In this document: piece after piece, positions 20,401 through 30,819 of the stretch
Layout of the letters: each line of letters opens with the position of its first letter
Position numbering within the stretch: the first letter of the stretch is position 1
NCBI GenBank assembly: GCA_029168955.1
Contig: JAPDOI010000193.1
Coordinates: 1,116,001 to 1,180,000 of the forward strand
DNA: 64,000 nt
Direction: 5' to 3'
From: Aplectana chamaeleonis
Lineage: Eukaryota; Nematoda; Chromadorea; Rhabditida; Cosmocercidae
Notes under the pieces: generated by a model
The model's input: only the letters and a program-made list of their open reading frames with translations
Told to the model about the DNA's origin: nothing
The model's database searches: none
Position numbers and translations under genes: made by a program

Positions 20401-23400
20401 TTCGTCAAAGAAGAACCGGTGACCCATGACAAGCATATTTTAATACCCGGATCCTGTGCTACCGTTGTTTTCGCTTAGCAGCGGAGCGCGATATTGTATC
20501 GTGAAATGCTAAGGCCTTAGTTACACAGCGACGGAACCAAGAATTATTGTTGCTGCGATCGGGCGCAATGGAGGTGGATGAGGATCGTGAAAATTCTGGT
20601 CGAAAAGAGAATTTGGAAACCTATGGTGGGAGCTCGTTAAAAATCGAGCTAAATTCTCATCCGCCAGGTTCGTGAAATTTCATCGACATTTTTTGACAAT
20701 TTTGGTCTTTACTCAGGCAGATCGGGTACACTCAGCGTTCGACTCCCGGCTGGGGTGCTATGGCGCGATGGACTTGGCCACTCCCATTTTACTGTGCCGC
20801 ACTAAATTGAGCACCTACCCGGGGTTTCCCTCCCCTGCCGAAATCAGGAGAGTCATTGCGGCACGGAAAAATGGGTGTGGCCAAGTGCGATACAACAGTG
20901 CCCCCTCCCTTCCCACATAGCACCCCGGCTGGCGTTGGAGAACGCGGACTCCAGCGTAATGGTAGGCGGGAGGAAAAGGAGAATATACTTCGCTGTGAAG
21001 CGAGAGCACGCTGCATTTTGAGGCCGCGACGCGACTCCCCGCATGGGATGGGTGATTTTTAGACACGATCGGCAGGCTGCCAGCTCAACCAAGAGATCTG
21101 AACTGGCATAGCGGGAGACCCGCATGCATTGACCGAAACATCAATAGTCATTGCACTACAGATTTTGTTATCATTTCCTACATAAAAGAAACGCACTGAG
21201 ATTGAGAACTAGGAACTAATTAGGAACGCTCCTGACAGTATTCCTAATTAGTGTATATTTCGTTGCGACGGCCACATTTTCCAATACTATTTTCCTAGTG
21301 AGAGCTCCGCGCCCCAATGCCGACGCGGCTGCCGCTCGCATAAAATTTGTTCCTACTGTGTTTCAGTGTTCAGACAGTCGGATTTACCGAAACGCCGCCG
21401 ACGCGGAGCTCGGTCGCTTACTCAGCCACGTCTGGCCTGGAGGGCGGGCGCTCGCCGGCCACAGAGCCTTCTCGGACGCCGACCTCTACCAAATTTTGGC
21501 CGCGGGCGCACCTTCACACGATTGTGGGTCGTAGGTTTTTCGTGATGCTTCATGACGAAGCGCGAAAGTTGTTAGGAAACAAGCCAAGAGGCCTGTTTCC
21601 TACAAATTTCGCCTGGTGGCTTGAGTCCCCCAGGCCTTCCTTCTTTTGGGCCTTCGGCGCAATGCCAAGACCTTGCTTTGCCCCTTGACGACCATGGCCG
21701 ATCACCTAACCCCCCCCCCGCGTCTCATACAGCGCGGGTTTGCTCTAATCATTCAGCATGAACTCTCGTGTTGGTCGTTTGACCCTTGTTGGTCTGCGTC
21801 TGGGAGAATCGACATGGCCATCTGGCTAGGGGAGCGACCGGTCTGTGTCTCTCATCCCGCTCACTCCATGGTGCGCTCGCCGGACACGATACCGACTGTT
21901 TCAGTGGCTTCTCCGCGACAGGTGCTGCAAACTGTTTATGTGACACTATTTTTCTGCTGTTTGGGCCTGATCCCGGCATGGTTCGTAACAGTTGACCGCA
22001 CCTGTCGGGGTTGCAAACTTTTGGTGTAACAATGACTGAAGGGAACAGCGCACCTGCGGGAAGGGTGGTTCCTCAACGAGGCGAGGATTACGTCCTTGTC
22101 GTAGAGCGACCGTGGGACCGCGACAACCCGGGGCGACGTGCTTGTTGTGAATATTTAAAGGAGTAACCCGCGAAGTCGATGACGAGTGCAAAACAAGTTG
22201 GGGGGGGGCACTCAGAATTCAAGTGAAAACTGTGGCGGCGCGACCGATCACCGCTATGTATGCGAAAGCCCTTAGGCATAAACTGATAGTTTCGGCAGAC
22301 TTTTGGTAGTCGAGTCTGCGTCTTCCGGGAAAACGCTACGATCCAATGGCTATCCGCCAATTAATATTGCACTCGAGTCCGAGTGTTCTATGCAGGAAAG
22401 GAGTATGAGCAAAATTTATTCAAAAATAGCGAACTAGGAGAATAGGATTACAAAAGTGTAAATGAGCAGAGGAGGGCGGCAGACTCACCGTCCACCGTGC
22501 GCAGAAAAGATGAGAATGGCTTGGCCGCTCAGCGCGGGGGGCGTGGCCCAGTGCTGCGTGGTTGGGAGAAATCGATCGATCCGCGCCAGGCCGAGACTGG
22601 CACCGCCCAGCACGGACGGCGGCACCGGCCAGCACGGACCAACACGGGCGCCCAACCACGACAACGAACGGCCAGCAGGAAAAAAATCAATGTGTTAGAA
22701 CATACAACGCAATAATACATCAGAAATACATAAAATAAGCAGTGGAGTACTCATATATCACATGGGGGTCCCTTAAAAAATGGGCGCTTCCACTGCGCAC
22801 TTTAGAAATGGGAGCCGCGTCCGCCCCTGCCTCGACGAGATCGAACGCTGTGCGGGATCCTGATGCCGATTATACACGCTTGAAGCTGGGTCTTGCTATT
22901 CCAGGCGTCCCGTTGTTGCTGGCGTTACGTCTCGGTTCCTCTGGCGGACGTTGGAAATCCGTCAACTTTAGTTTGTCGCTGTGTTTCTTCAAAGTTGCAC
23001 TCCAGAATCGCTTTGCGGCATTTTGGGTGAAGTGTCTACCAGTGATGAGATTGACCTTGTCCGCCAAAATCATAAATGGTGCATCTGCAGCGAATTCCTC
23101 CGACTTTACCGGCAACAGACAGGAAAAACGGGATCTCAGGGAAGGTCTCTGGTCGATCGTTTCTTCGATGAGGTCCCTCATGAAGTCCACTATCCTTCCC
23201 CAGCTCACATCATCTTACGGTCCTGGTATCGCTATGAATTCGGCGCCGTTGGCCACGGCCTGCACAATCCAGTACCACGCGCTGCGCTAGCGCTCGGGCT
23301 CGACATACTGTGCGGAAGTCAGCATGATTATGGCCGAAAGTTCTTCCTCGAACCATTGAGGCTCAAGCATTTCGGGAGTCACCATGAGCTTTGCCGTCAT

Positions 23401-25053
23401 TGTGGCGGAATCGAAACAGCGTCGTACACCTTCAAAACCTTCAGGCAACAGCAAAAGGCTGCGACGGGGCTTCACGAGGCTCCAGCAATCCGTGGACCGT
23501 GGGTCAGCGTCCGCATATTTCTTCGCAACATCGCCAATCCGCGGCAGATTGTAGGGATCTCCTTTGCTTCTAGGAGGAAAGGATGCCGTAATCATTCCGG
23601 CATCGGCTGTAGCGGCAACAGCTGAATGTACGCAATGACGACGAAAAAATGATACAGCAATGCCAAGAGAACATGGAGTCACAATATCATAAGTGGTATC
23701 CAACATACGAGAAATGTGAAAATGCTCAGGAACATGTGTTTGAGCTACAACGGCAATTACTCGAGCAAGATCATAAGGAGATCGGAATGCGAACGACGTC
23801 AGTGGAGCATTCGGAAGCACGTTGCTGAGCTGTACGTTGACAGTGTAGGCGTATCTTCGTCCGTCCACTTCAAGTTCTCCAACGCACACCCAGTCTGCAT
23901 CACGCACATTAGTCGAGGAAGAGAACGAGTTGCTGAAATGAATATTTTTGAAAAACATTTTATTTACACCAAAACCTAAGTTTTTCCTTCTGCCACGCTT
24001 ACTGCGCGTTGTTCTCCCGTGCACCGGGATGTCATCGATCTCTTTAGGCTTTTTTATCAAGTGATCGAACTGAATTCTTCACGGTTCTTTATTCTCGCCA
24101 ATCAACGTTATAAGCGCTGAATTAGAGCTGGCCTCCAACACGCGATACGGACCTGCCCAATCCATTACCAGTTTTGGATGCTGCGATTTGCCCTTTTCAG
24201 CTGGGAGTTTCATATAGACGCGATTTCCGGTCTTAAAAACAGCGCTTTTGTGCGTTCCGCACCTTTTATCGTAATTGGACTTCATCTTATCCCGATATTC
24301 CGTGGAACTTTCATTGAAGCACTCTCGTGCTACTTTCAGCCCGCATAATAGTTCCGTCTTGTACGTGTCGTAGTCGACGACGTGGGGCGACAAATGTTCC
24401 GAGGGAATAATGGCCGACGGGTATTTAGGATCGCAGCCATAGAGAAGGAAATGCGGGCTCTCACCTGTGGCCCGGTGAGGCGAAGCGTTGCAGGCGTAAA
24501 CTACTGTCGGGAGAACCCTGTCCCATTCAGTTGGTACCACAGTTTTCTTTTTCAACATTCTAACATTAGTTCCGTTGACCCCTTCCGTCAACCCATTTTC
24601 CCTAGGACAATACCCCTTCGTGAACTTTTGCTCGATTCCCATGACTTTACACAAAGCTGCCACTATCTCATGCTGCCATAAAATAAGCAGTGGAGTACTC
24701 ATATATCACATGGTTCTAAATTCGATCTGTCTCACCCAGAAAATTAAGTGAATGTGTTCTAGAAGTCGGAAAGTATTGTTTTCAGGCGTGAGGCCCACTT
24801 CTGTGTCCTTGCTGAGAACTGTGACGAGCCGATGTACGTGAAACTTGTAGAAGCCCTCTGCAATGAACACAACATTCCACTCATCAAAGTAGCCGATAAG
24901 AAAATCATCGGAGAATGGTGTGGCCTCTGCAAGTACGACAAGGAGGGGAAAGCCCGCAAAGTTGTCGGGTGCTCTTGTGCTGTTGTAAAAGATTACGGAA
25001 ACGAGGAACTTGGCAAACAAGTGTTACAACAGTATTTTGACTCGAAAAAGTAA
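17455..25053 (+). CDS. rps-12: 40S ribosomal protein eS12 (three exons, complete)
   Basis: Exon 1 17455-17471 (MADAGG), intron 17472-17534 (63 nt, GTTCGT...TTTTTGCAG); exon 2 17535-17672, intron 17673-24785 (7113 nt, GTGAGT...TGTTTTCAG); exon 3 24786-25053. Phases join cleanly (GG|A and AA|G) to give 140 residues, the family's usual size. Diagnostic eS12 stretches: [20 protein letters not shown] (res ~42-61), [15 protein letters not shown] (~63-77), [20 protein letters not shown] (~89-108), then [10 protein letters not shown]. eS12 is an L7Ae-fold protein of the small ribosomal subunit, acting in cytoplasmic translation. AATAAA at 25067-25072 fits the poly(A) signal. The gene has no premature stop. 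The oddity is the giant second intron full of mobile elements. Highly confident from sequence similarity I recognise; the splice sites are inferred. Confidence 0.96.
17690..17890. repeat. Degenerate GC-rich tandem repeat (nACAACCG type)
   Basis: Loosely periodic copies of motifs such as GTACAACCG, GTTCAACCG and CGGCGGGG in both orientations. The motif family recurs at 19430-19610, 5600-5700 and 4130-4270. An inner inverted pair (GGTTGCTCCGCTGGAGC / GCGGAGCAACC) lies near 17815-17850. Confidence 0.5.
18037..19110. mobile_element. 1074-bp MULE-like TIR element in the rps-12 intron
   Basis: TIRs of 121 bp, almost perfect, at 18037-18157 and 18990-19110 (outer tip ACAAAACGTTTTTTAGCAGC). The 9-bp TSD CACCTCTTT is exact at 18028-18036 and 19111-19119. 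Long TIRs plus a 9-bp TSD are the hallmark of Mutator-like elements. There is no transposase in the 830-bp interior, so it is non-autonomous. The high arm identity suggests it is fairly young. Confidence 0.9.
19193..19330. repeat. Two tandem 69-bp units with a conserved stem-loop
   Basis: Direct repeats at 19193-19261 and 19262-19330 differ at very few positions. A third, diverged copy lies upstream of rps-12 at ~17088-17160. Each holds CGGCTC-CGAA-GAGCCG, which can form a short hairpin. In the third copy the stem is CCGGCT/AGCCGG, so pairing is kept although bases differ. Function unknown. Confidence 0.7.
19331..19966. other. Intron segment without genes
   Basis: Holds the second degenerate CCGTTGCACCG-type repeat (19430-19610). 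At 19870-19970 is a GC-rich segment that recurs at 27299-27415 without the LINE insertion, so the latter is an empty-site relative of the LINE copy 4 target. Confidence 0.5.
19976..20339 (-). mobile_element. LINE copy 4: 364-bp internal-deletion derivative
   Basis: Minus strand. The 5' end matches LINE copy 3 (leader, 2A-like motif, first half of the PHD finger) for ~300 bp, then joins at ~20037-20045 directly to the last ~60 bp of the LINE and its (AAG)n tail. The 9-bp TSD CGCCGTTCT is exact at 19967-19975 and 20340-20348. The open frame of 109 codons (20359-20030) keeps CATC, CFGC, H and C of the PHD finger and AGVERNPGP, preceded by a hydrophobic [12 protein letters not shown] stretch. It looks like a non-autonomous passenger that kept both LINE ends. 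Confidence 0.85.
20754..20934. mobile_element. 181-bp hAT-like MITE with 8-bp TSD
   Basis: TIR GGTGCTATG at both ends and further matches to the 6909-7262 element, but its centre is missing. The TSD CCGGCTGG is exact at 20746-20753 and 20935-20942. Inserted in the rps-12 intron. Confidence 0.85.
20997..21068. repeat. Solo end of the GTGTCTAAAAATCACCC element family
   Basis: Contains CCGCATGGGATGGGTGATTT followed by TTAGACACGATC, matching the right end of the element at 7996-9797. I found no partner left end within this intron. Confidence 0.6.
21069..22558. other. Intron segment without recognised features
   Basis: GC-rich between 21300 and 22120, with short open frames on both strands that match nothing I know. 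At 22187-22216 is AGTGCAAAACAAGTTGGGGG and GGGCACTCAG, the left end of a CACTCAGG-family MITE like that at 10740-10775; no right end was found. Confidence 0.4.
22563..22762 (-). repeat. 3' LTR (200 bp)
   Basis: TG...CA-bounded on the element strand. Its first 34 bp are identical to 24677-24710. The far end is defined by the TGGT target duplication and so is less certain than the start. The interior is GC-rich near its 3' half. Confidence 0.7.
22870..24702 (-). pseudogene. Integrase C-terminal half plus long downstream extension (broken)
   Basis: The frame starts within the 34-bp LTR remnant and enters integrase before the catalytic Glu segment ([14 protein letters not shown]), followed by the GPY/F-like WAGPYRV motif. 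An in-frame TGA at 24079-24081 breaks it. The same frame continues with a basic [12 protein letters not shown] stretch and about 400 codons in all, interrupted by TAG (23287-23289) and TAA (23215-23217), to a stop at 22870. The extension has no motif I recognise. Such post-integrase regions exist in some nematode Ty3 elements (family knowledge); its role here is unknown. Integrase would insert the cDNA in the nucleus; this copy cannot. Confidence 0.85.
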
Positions 25054-25267
25054 TTGTTAATTGTTGAATAAATTGTTGATTTTTATGCTGATCGAAAAAA
25101 ACAAGACGATTTCATTGCAGTATATTCTCAAGTTGTACTTCTGATTATCTCGTAGATGTTCTGAGTTGGCAATGAGACGTATGTATTTTTGAGTTATCGC
25201 TAGTCAGTCAACAATCGTTTGCTGGTGTGTGCCAAGTGATGTTTCGTGCACCCATCTCGGTAGAGGT

Positions 25268-25385
25268 ATGCAGGCTTCTGCAGCCACAGGGACGGTCCTG
25301 TCACAGGTTCAGAATTTCGGCTGCTAGCGTAGGGTTTCCACAAATCCATTGTTATTGTAGTCGATCTCTTCAGGCAGGTAAACTG
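25268..25385 (-). repeat. LINE 3'-end remnant
   Basis: Matches the last ~100 bp of the PHD-APE-RT LINE family: CTTCTGCAGCCACAGGGACG, then ACAGGTTCAGAA and TTTCCACAAATCCATTG. It is closest to the 3' piece of LINE copy 4. The tail is reduced to a single CTTCTGCAG. It lies ~200 bp downstream of the rps-12 poly(A) signal. Confidence 0.7.
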
Positions 25386-26149
25386 AAAATGCGAAATGCC
25401 GGACCGGACATATTGCTAGTGGGGTATGATATCATGGCATTAGACATTGACTAGCGAGACCTAGCGAAGTTTTCTCTCAAGAAAACTCACGTGCGTTAGC
25501 TTCCTGAGGCAGATTATTCTGACAAAGCAGTGCAGTCTGCATTCCGTCTATCCAAAAGTTGCTGTCGGTATGGACTCTCCTGGGCAGAATAGACTGCCGC
25601 ACATTTACAGCAGGGCGTCGGGTATGAAAATGTGGGATTAAAAAGCAAAACGTAAAAAGCGAGCGGTAGGTCGTCGGTGGCTACAGACATCACATTTACG
25701 ATCCCTTCCGTCTGTAATGTTCCCAAGCTATTATTCTCGCTTTACAATCACTGTCATGTTAAGAAAAAAGCACTCGCATTCTGAATGTGGTTTCCCTTGT
25801 TGACCAAGACCATGCTTTTGTTCTCAATAAATGGAATATGTCCCTGGCAGTTTATGTTTTTGTGAAGCAGTTTATGTTTGTTTATGGAAGTAAGCACAAA
25901 ACGCGTTGCACGCCTCTCAAGGTACATGATTTCCTATCTGTTTTCTTCGCTGCACAAAGGCGAAGATTTCGCATGAAAAAAATGGCAAAATCTCGCTGTT
26001 CCAATCCTACCTTCTTGATGGCGTCCAGCACACTTCCACTGCGGCCCTGCTAACCTTCTATGACGCCCTGCACACTCCTCAGACCCGGGCGGTTCTGAAC
26101 GGCGTCCCATCCACCACTACTAAATACCTGTTGCCTTGATTAAAGCTTA
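25386..26149. other. No supported gene; small minisatellite trace
   Basis: Mostly unique sequence. 26018-26110 holds two to three degenerate units of the GTCCTGCACACTCC minisatellite family that is expanded at 33.0, 39 and 47-53 kb. The short open frames here have no recognisable domain. Confidence 0.45.
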
Positions 26150-26556
26150 GGCATCTTTCATAGTCCTCAACGCACGCGCGGTAGGGGCGGTGCACTATGA
26201 AAGTTCTTACCGCGCGGCACGAGCGTGACGCGCGGCAAGAACTTTTATAGTCCATCAGCACCGCCATAGCGGCGCCGCCCAAAACGCCGTGGCGGTTTTA
26301 CCGTTTCAATCAATTACTGCTTCTCGATTTGAGTCCACTCCAACATAAGTAATTCTGGGATTATCCTGCGCCACCTCATACGCAAATGCAAGCGAGGAAT
26401 TTCTGTACAAGTCCCAGTTGAGACCCGACTTTTACCCGCACCGCCATGGCGGTGCCGCTGGAGATTTCATAGTGGCTTTCCGCTCGTCCCGCGCGGTGAA
26501 AAGTTTAATAGTCCACCGCTCGTCCCGCGCTTGCGGTGAGGACTATGAAAGGTGCC
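26150..26556. mobile_element. 407-bp MITE, PIF/Harbinger-like, TTA target site
   Basis: Inverted ends GGCATCTTTCATAGTCCTCA and GGCACCTTTCATAGTCCTCA, each flanked by TTA (26147-26149 and 26557-26559). The arms continue with alternating CGCGCGG blocks and internal inverted copies (CACCGCCATGGCGG-like). Related to 6680-6830 and 10015-11545 by the TTA target and the CTTTCA-type tip. Confidence 0.75.
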
Positions 26557-26559
26557 TTA

Positions 26560-28239
26560 GCCTTTCTAGCGCTAGACGACTCATAGAAGTTTTCATGACC
26601 CAAGTCCAAAAGTGCGCTCTACGGAGAAACTCGGTTGCCTCGAGGCGCGCGAGAGGGGGTGGTATACCTTGAGTACACGGGTTACGGTAGCTATACCATA
26701 TCCCATATTACTGACAACTCATGACCCCAGATTACATATTGACAGCTCATGACCCTCGAGATTACTCTCACACAGGAGCTGGCCATCTTGTCATCGATTG
26801 CTCAGCAACACTAGATGAATTCTCTCATTAACGATTACTGGAACAATTTTTAAATTTTTAAAAATTTTCAAATTTTTGAAAACACGCAAAAAAGTCGCTC
26901 CAAAAACGAGTTATAGCAAATGAAATGTGCTGAGTTCAATGAAATGATTCTTGAAGCGTGAAAATTCCAAATTCATTCCGAAACTGAAGAGAGAAATTTT
27001 CAAAAAAATTAAATTTCGAAAAAAATCTTATCCAAAAGAGATCCAAACAAATTCATTGCGCTGAGTTTGATTGAATGTAAAGTAACAAAAATGTAAAGTC
27101 CCATGTAACATGGAACGATTTTACACTGGCGAACGCTTCGAAATTAACTTTTAAAAATTCAAAAGCGTTCTTATGAGGATGGAATATGTAACCAAACCGA
27201 CTGAAAAGTAAAGGAAGTATGCGTAAATATACCCAATGGGGAAGGATTGCTCATCATCAATCATGTACCCTCTATGAAACGTCGTAATTCACTTCATTCG
27301 AGGCGCGAGCGGCGCGCGCGACGCCTCTGCCTCCGTCTGCCCCCGCTCTCTCACTGTCTCTAACCTCCGCTCCGCACCAGCGCGCGTAGGAACCATGTGA
27401 ATTTCGCCGTTTTACAGCCAGTATCCGTATCATCTTAACTTTTTGAAAAACATACCTATGGACTTCTATGTGCAGCCAAACTTATTGTTAGCTCAACAGG
27501 AGACAGGTTAGTTAGTCAACATAAATTTGCGCTGTTCATTTCTCCCCGAATATTCGACGGAATCGTTTTAGACGGAACTCATTCTTTTACCATTTTATCC
27601 ATTTTTTTCGTGAATTCATGAAATTTCTTGAAATTAATTCTAATAACTAGAAACTGATAAAACTGATAATTCATGAAATGGATTTTTTGAAATGTAATAA
27701 TGTAATAATTCGCATGTAATAATGAAATAATCTGCATGTAATAATGTAATGATTTGCATGTAAAAATGTTATAAATTCCATGTAATAAATACTTAAACTT
27801 CTGCAATTTAACTTTCACCCAGGTAGAGCCCTAGAATACCTGATTGAAATTAAAGTGCGTTGAAACAGAACCTCGCTTGAGTTTTAAAACCATTACAGAT
27901 AGATTAAGCTTGAAAAACTACCCCAGCTTCATACATCCGATGAAATTCTAGCCCATATTGGTAGAATTGACAGTGAGCCAAGAGAGGGCGTCACGATTCA
28001 ATTTTGGTCGATAATGCGGATAGCACAGCCATGTGACCCCGTTTGGGTCACTGGCTTGGAAGGAGAGGGGATACGATACCATCTCGGGTGTCAATAACAC
28101 AAACTACAGTATCCTACAGTATTACTAACAGTCGGCTTGCCGACAGCCGCTAGCAGGTGTACTCAAGGTCTCCCGTCCCGCGAGAGGTGATTCAGGCTGA
28201 TTTTTTGGTAATCGATGAATGTCCCACCCCCCACCCACC
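26560..28239. other. Gene-free AT-rich stretch with local repeats
   Basis: 26840-27010 is very AT-rich (poly A/T with TTTTTAAA blocks). 27299-27415 is the GC-rich interspersed segment that hosts LINE copy 4 at 19.9 kb. 27680-27790 has several near-tandem copies of GCATGTAATAATGTAAT. No coding region is supported. Confidence 0.5.
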
Positions 28240-29640
28240 CAAATGTTCTCAGACACTCGCTGTTGTGGGTTTGATACCAATAGGATGTCTTCCTATTTAT
28301 AGACGCCGGAACATATCGGTTTAGTTGGAGGAAGATAACAGTATACACTGCCGGTTATGAGCTCGAGACTAAAAGGATATGTTCCCATAGACACTGCCGG
28401 AACATATCCGTTTAGTTGGCGGAAGGTAATAACAAACACTACCTGTTGTGATCTCGATACCAACAGGATATCTTCCTAAGGACACTGCCGGAGCATATCC
28501 GTTCAGTTGGCGGAATATATCAGCAAACACTACCTGTTGTGAGCTCGGCATCAATAGGATGTCTTCCTATTTATACACGCCGGAACTTATCGGTTTGATT
28601 GGAGGAAGATGATTTCATACATGAGGTCGATACCAACAGGATATGTTCCGCTGGACACGCGTGGTTTTGTGTCACAAATGTCCCTCCACGATGTTAGCAC
28701 GAGTGGGTTAGCGTGATAGGAACGTATCGAGAGGTAAAATGTAGCAGGAAATTTAACGATACGAGTCTAGCATGTCAGCGCACTCCTCAAACTCATATCG
28801 GGATATTTGGAGTACTGCGGTCCAGCTGGAACATAGCCGCTTGGCTGAAACACATTCACTACATCGGAGAGAGATCACTATTTTATTAACAAATAGGATA
28901 ACGTAGAACAACATTTCCTCTCCATTAAGCTCGTCTCAGCTCAGATATAAAAGTGGCAGTATTGCTCATTCCGGAACCAGCGAAACGTGAGCAGGGAACC
29001 TGAAGCATTTTCATGACGCCTTGCAATCGTTTTTTTTTCATTTATTCTACTGCAAGCTGGAGTGCTCATGACCTTGCAGTCATCATTGGCAGGTTGAAGC
29101 TACCATTTTTCCTATCTAATTGCAACGGTCACTCTGGAACTTAGACAGGCGGGGGGGGGGAGGAGGTCGTAAGTCGGCATCATAGGGTTGTGTTCCACGG
29201 CAAACATCGGATACAACCCATCGTTGTCTACGGAGGTTGCTGCTTATGGCAGCATATGCTGCCAACTGCTTATTGCAGCATATGCTGCCAACGTATGCTG
29301 GGATTCAACCCCTCGTTGTCGACAGTCTTTTCTGCAAACGGAGAAAGAACTTGGACTCCTAACTCTTTAGCGGTGTGAGTATGATCCTTGTCAGGGCCTG
29401 CAGCAAGGAGGCCAACCTTGTCACGGTCCACAACAAGGGCATCATCTTCGCCACGGTTCACAACGAGGAAGCATTAGTCGCGATGGGCCATCGGGACGAC
29501 TCCTCAGCGTTCAAAATTGACGTCCAGAAAGGGACGGATGGTCACCTTCTGGGACCGGCCTCAAACGGCCAACTGTCCCCGTAAGTGAGCCTGGCCGCCT
29601 TATATACCCACGAAACAAAGCGACAAGACTTCAGATTTAG
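28240..29640. repeat. Interspersed 1.4-kb repeat, copy X (no transposon insert)
   Basis: Matches 39900-40183 plus 41768-42780 in the same order. It starts with CAGACACTCGCTGTTGTG, continues through a ~92-bp tandem array (28275-28620), CTCCACGATGTTAGCA and TCATGACGCCTTGCAATCG, and ends in a partly open segment near 29370-29590. A perfect palindrome GGCAGCATATGCTGCC lies at 29248-29263. Family unknown. Confidence 0.7.
28275..28620. repeat. About four ~92-bp tandem units
   Basis: Each unit carries GGATATCTTCCTA, GACACTGCCGGAACATATCC, GTTTAGTTGGCGGAAG and TGAGCTCGATACC. The array is part of the interspersed family and is also seen at 39945-40183 and 41768-41900. Confidence 0.75.
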
Positions 29641-30640
29641 CTTCCGGAACGCCGCACGGAAAAGCTGTGAACAGTTTCATGTGAAGCCGTGTACTTTAAA
29701 GCGTGTAGGACCACCGGTGAGAGTGCGCAGGTTGTCGTTAAGAGTGTTCGGATCTAAAAATTTCTCCAACATACACTAGTGCGTTGGGTATGACCAGTCT
29801 CGAAATGGAATGGCGAAGTCTACCTCTTTGTGCCACAAGTGATCTTGTACCAAACAATTAATTTTGTATCTCTTCTGCTCTCAACCTCGCGCTCGAGCCT
29901 TTTTGAGAAATCCTTCTTTAGCGAAAAGCTGAATTTATAATCGATCAATGCAGTAAATCCAAACCCCCGAAAAATCACTCACTTACTCATATGTTTTTTA
30001 TAAGGTTTCTTTCACAGTTAGTGGTGGTCAACGCTCAATCGCAAACAACGGTGGAGACTTTCAAATGCAGATGAACTCCAATTATATGATGTGCCCACAT
30101 ATTCCATATTAGATACACAATGATACCCCAGAACCGGAATTTTGATTGCAGACGTTTGACTTTTTCATTATGGCTGTCTGAGAATTGACGCCTGGAATGA
30201 CATCTGAGGAATATTTTTTCGCTATCATGGAAGCCGAGCGGTTGTTTCTCTGATTCTACATTGTGTTTTCTCAGAAACAACTTTTAATGTTACACCCTCA
30301 TCATAAAGTAAACTCCAAATACCGACCATGACCGATTGCTACAAGAGCATGCAATGACGATAACAGTTGCATTTCTATACCACACCTAAATTTCTCAAAT
30401 TGTGGCTTTAATCTCTTCCCGTGCGGATGCCCTACAACGAGATCACCTATTCATACCGTCACCAGAGGTATGAGCTGTACACCATTCGATGCGCCGTAAG
30501 AATTTACATAGGTGTGCAAATTTTCATCTTAACTGGTCCCCGCTTTCTAAAGTTATGACCTCTCGAAGTACGCAAAAACGTTCTTCACCACCGCCTCCTC
30601 CTCCGCCTCCGCCTCACCCTCCGTCCGTCGAATTCCGAAT
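29641..30640. other. No supported gene
   Basis: AT-rich. Some segments (29790-30060) are paralogous to 43620-43820 (shared CTCGAAATGGAATG, TGCCACAAGTGATCTT and TTTTTTATAAGG). No coding evidence. Confidence 0.4.
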
Positions 30641-30644
30641 TTCT

Positions 30645-30745
30645 TCATAGAAAGTGTGCAGGACATTGATGGGAGTGTGCGGACCATCAGTTGGAGTGCG
30701 CAGGACGTCATCGAAGGGGGGGGGCAGGGCATCAGAGGGTTCACT
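30645..30745. repeat. 21/42-bp minisatellite, short copy
   Basis: About four to five ~21-bp units of GTGTGCAGGACATTGATGGG type ending in a G-run and CATCAGAGGGTTCAC. The same junction with the same downstream flank (TTAACACCACCAGGCATAAA) occurs at 52900-53030, so the two loci are paralogous. Confidence 0.75.
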
Positions 30746-30819
30746 TTGAATTAACACCACCAGGCATAAATCATGTTAGAAAGGAAACTTTCAGGAAAAA
30801 TAAATGAAATTCGTGAATA

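Larger units (their letters stand above)
22563..24710 (-). mobile_element. Internally deleted Ty3/Gypsy-type LTR retrotransposon
   Basis: Minus strand. The 3' LTR is 22563-22762 (200 bp; the element strand begins TGTGATATATGAGTACTCCA and ends CCCA). Only the first 34 bp of the 5' LTR remain (24677-24710), fused straight into the integrase gene. The flanking TGGT (22559-22562 and 24711-24714) is a probable 4-bp TSD; a fifth base can also match. Gag, protease, RT, RNase H and the first part of integrase are gone. A short purine stretch (AAGGGA) precedes the 3' LTR as a possible polypurine tract. Confidence 0.85.
17673..24785 (+). other. 7.1-kb second intron of rps-12, packed with mobile elements
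   Basis: Begins GTGAGTTC and ends TTTTCAG. It contains, in order, a degenerate GC-rich repeat, a 1074-bp MULE-like element, a tandem 69-bp duplicate, another GC-rich repeat, a 364-bp LINE derivative, a 181-bp hAT-like MITE, a solo MULE end and a 2.1-kb LTR retrotransposon remnant. The other rps-12 intron is 63 nt, so the growth is by insertion. All long open frames inside belong to these elements or their antisense. Confidence 0.9.

Noticed and set aside
22742..23625. Plus-strand open frames of 182 and 214 codons in the rps-12 intron
   Set aside because: Antisense of the coding part of the LTR element, whose minus-strand frame has recognisable integrase motifs.
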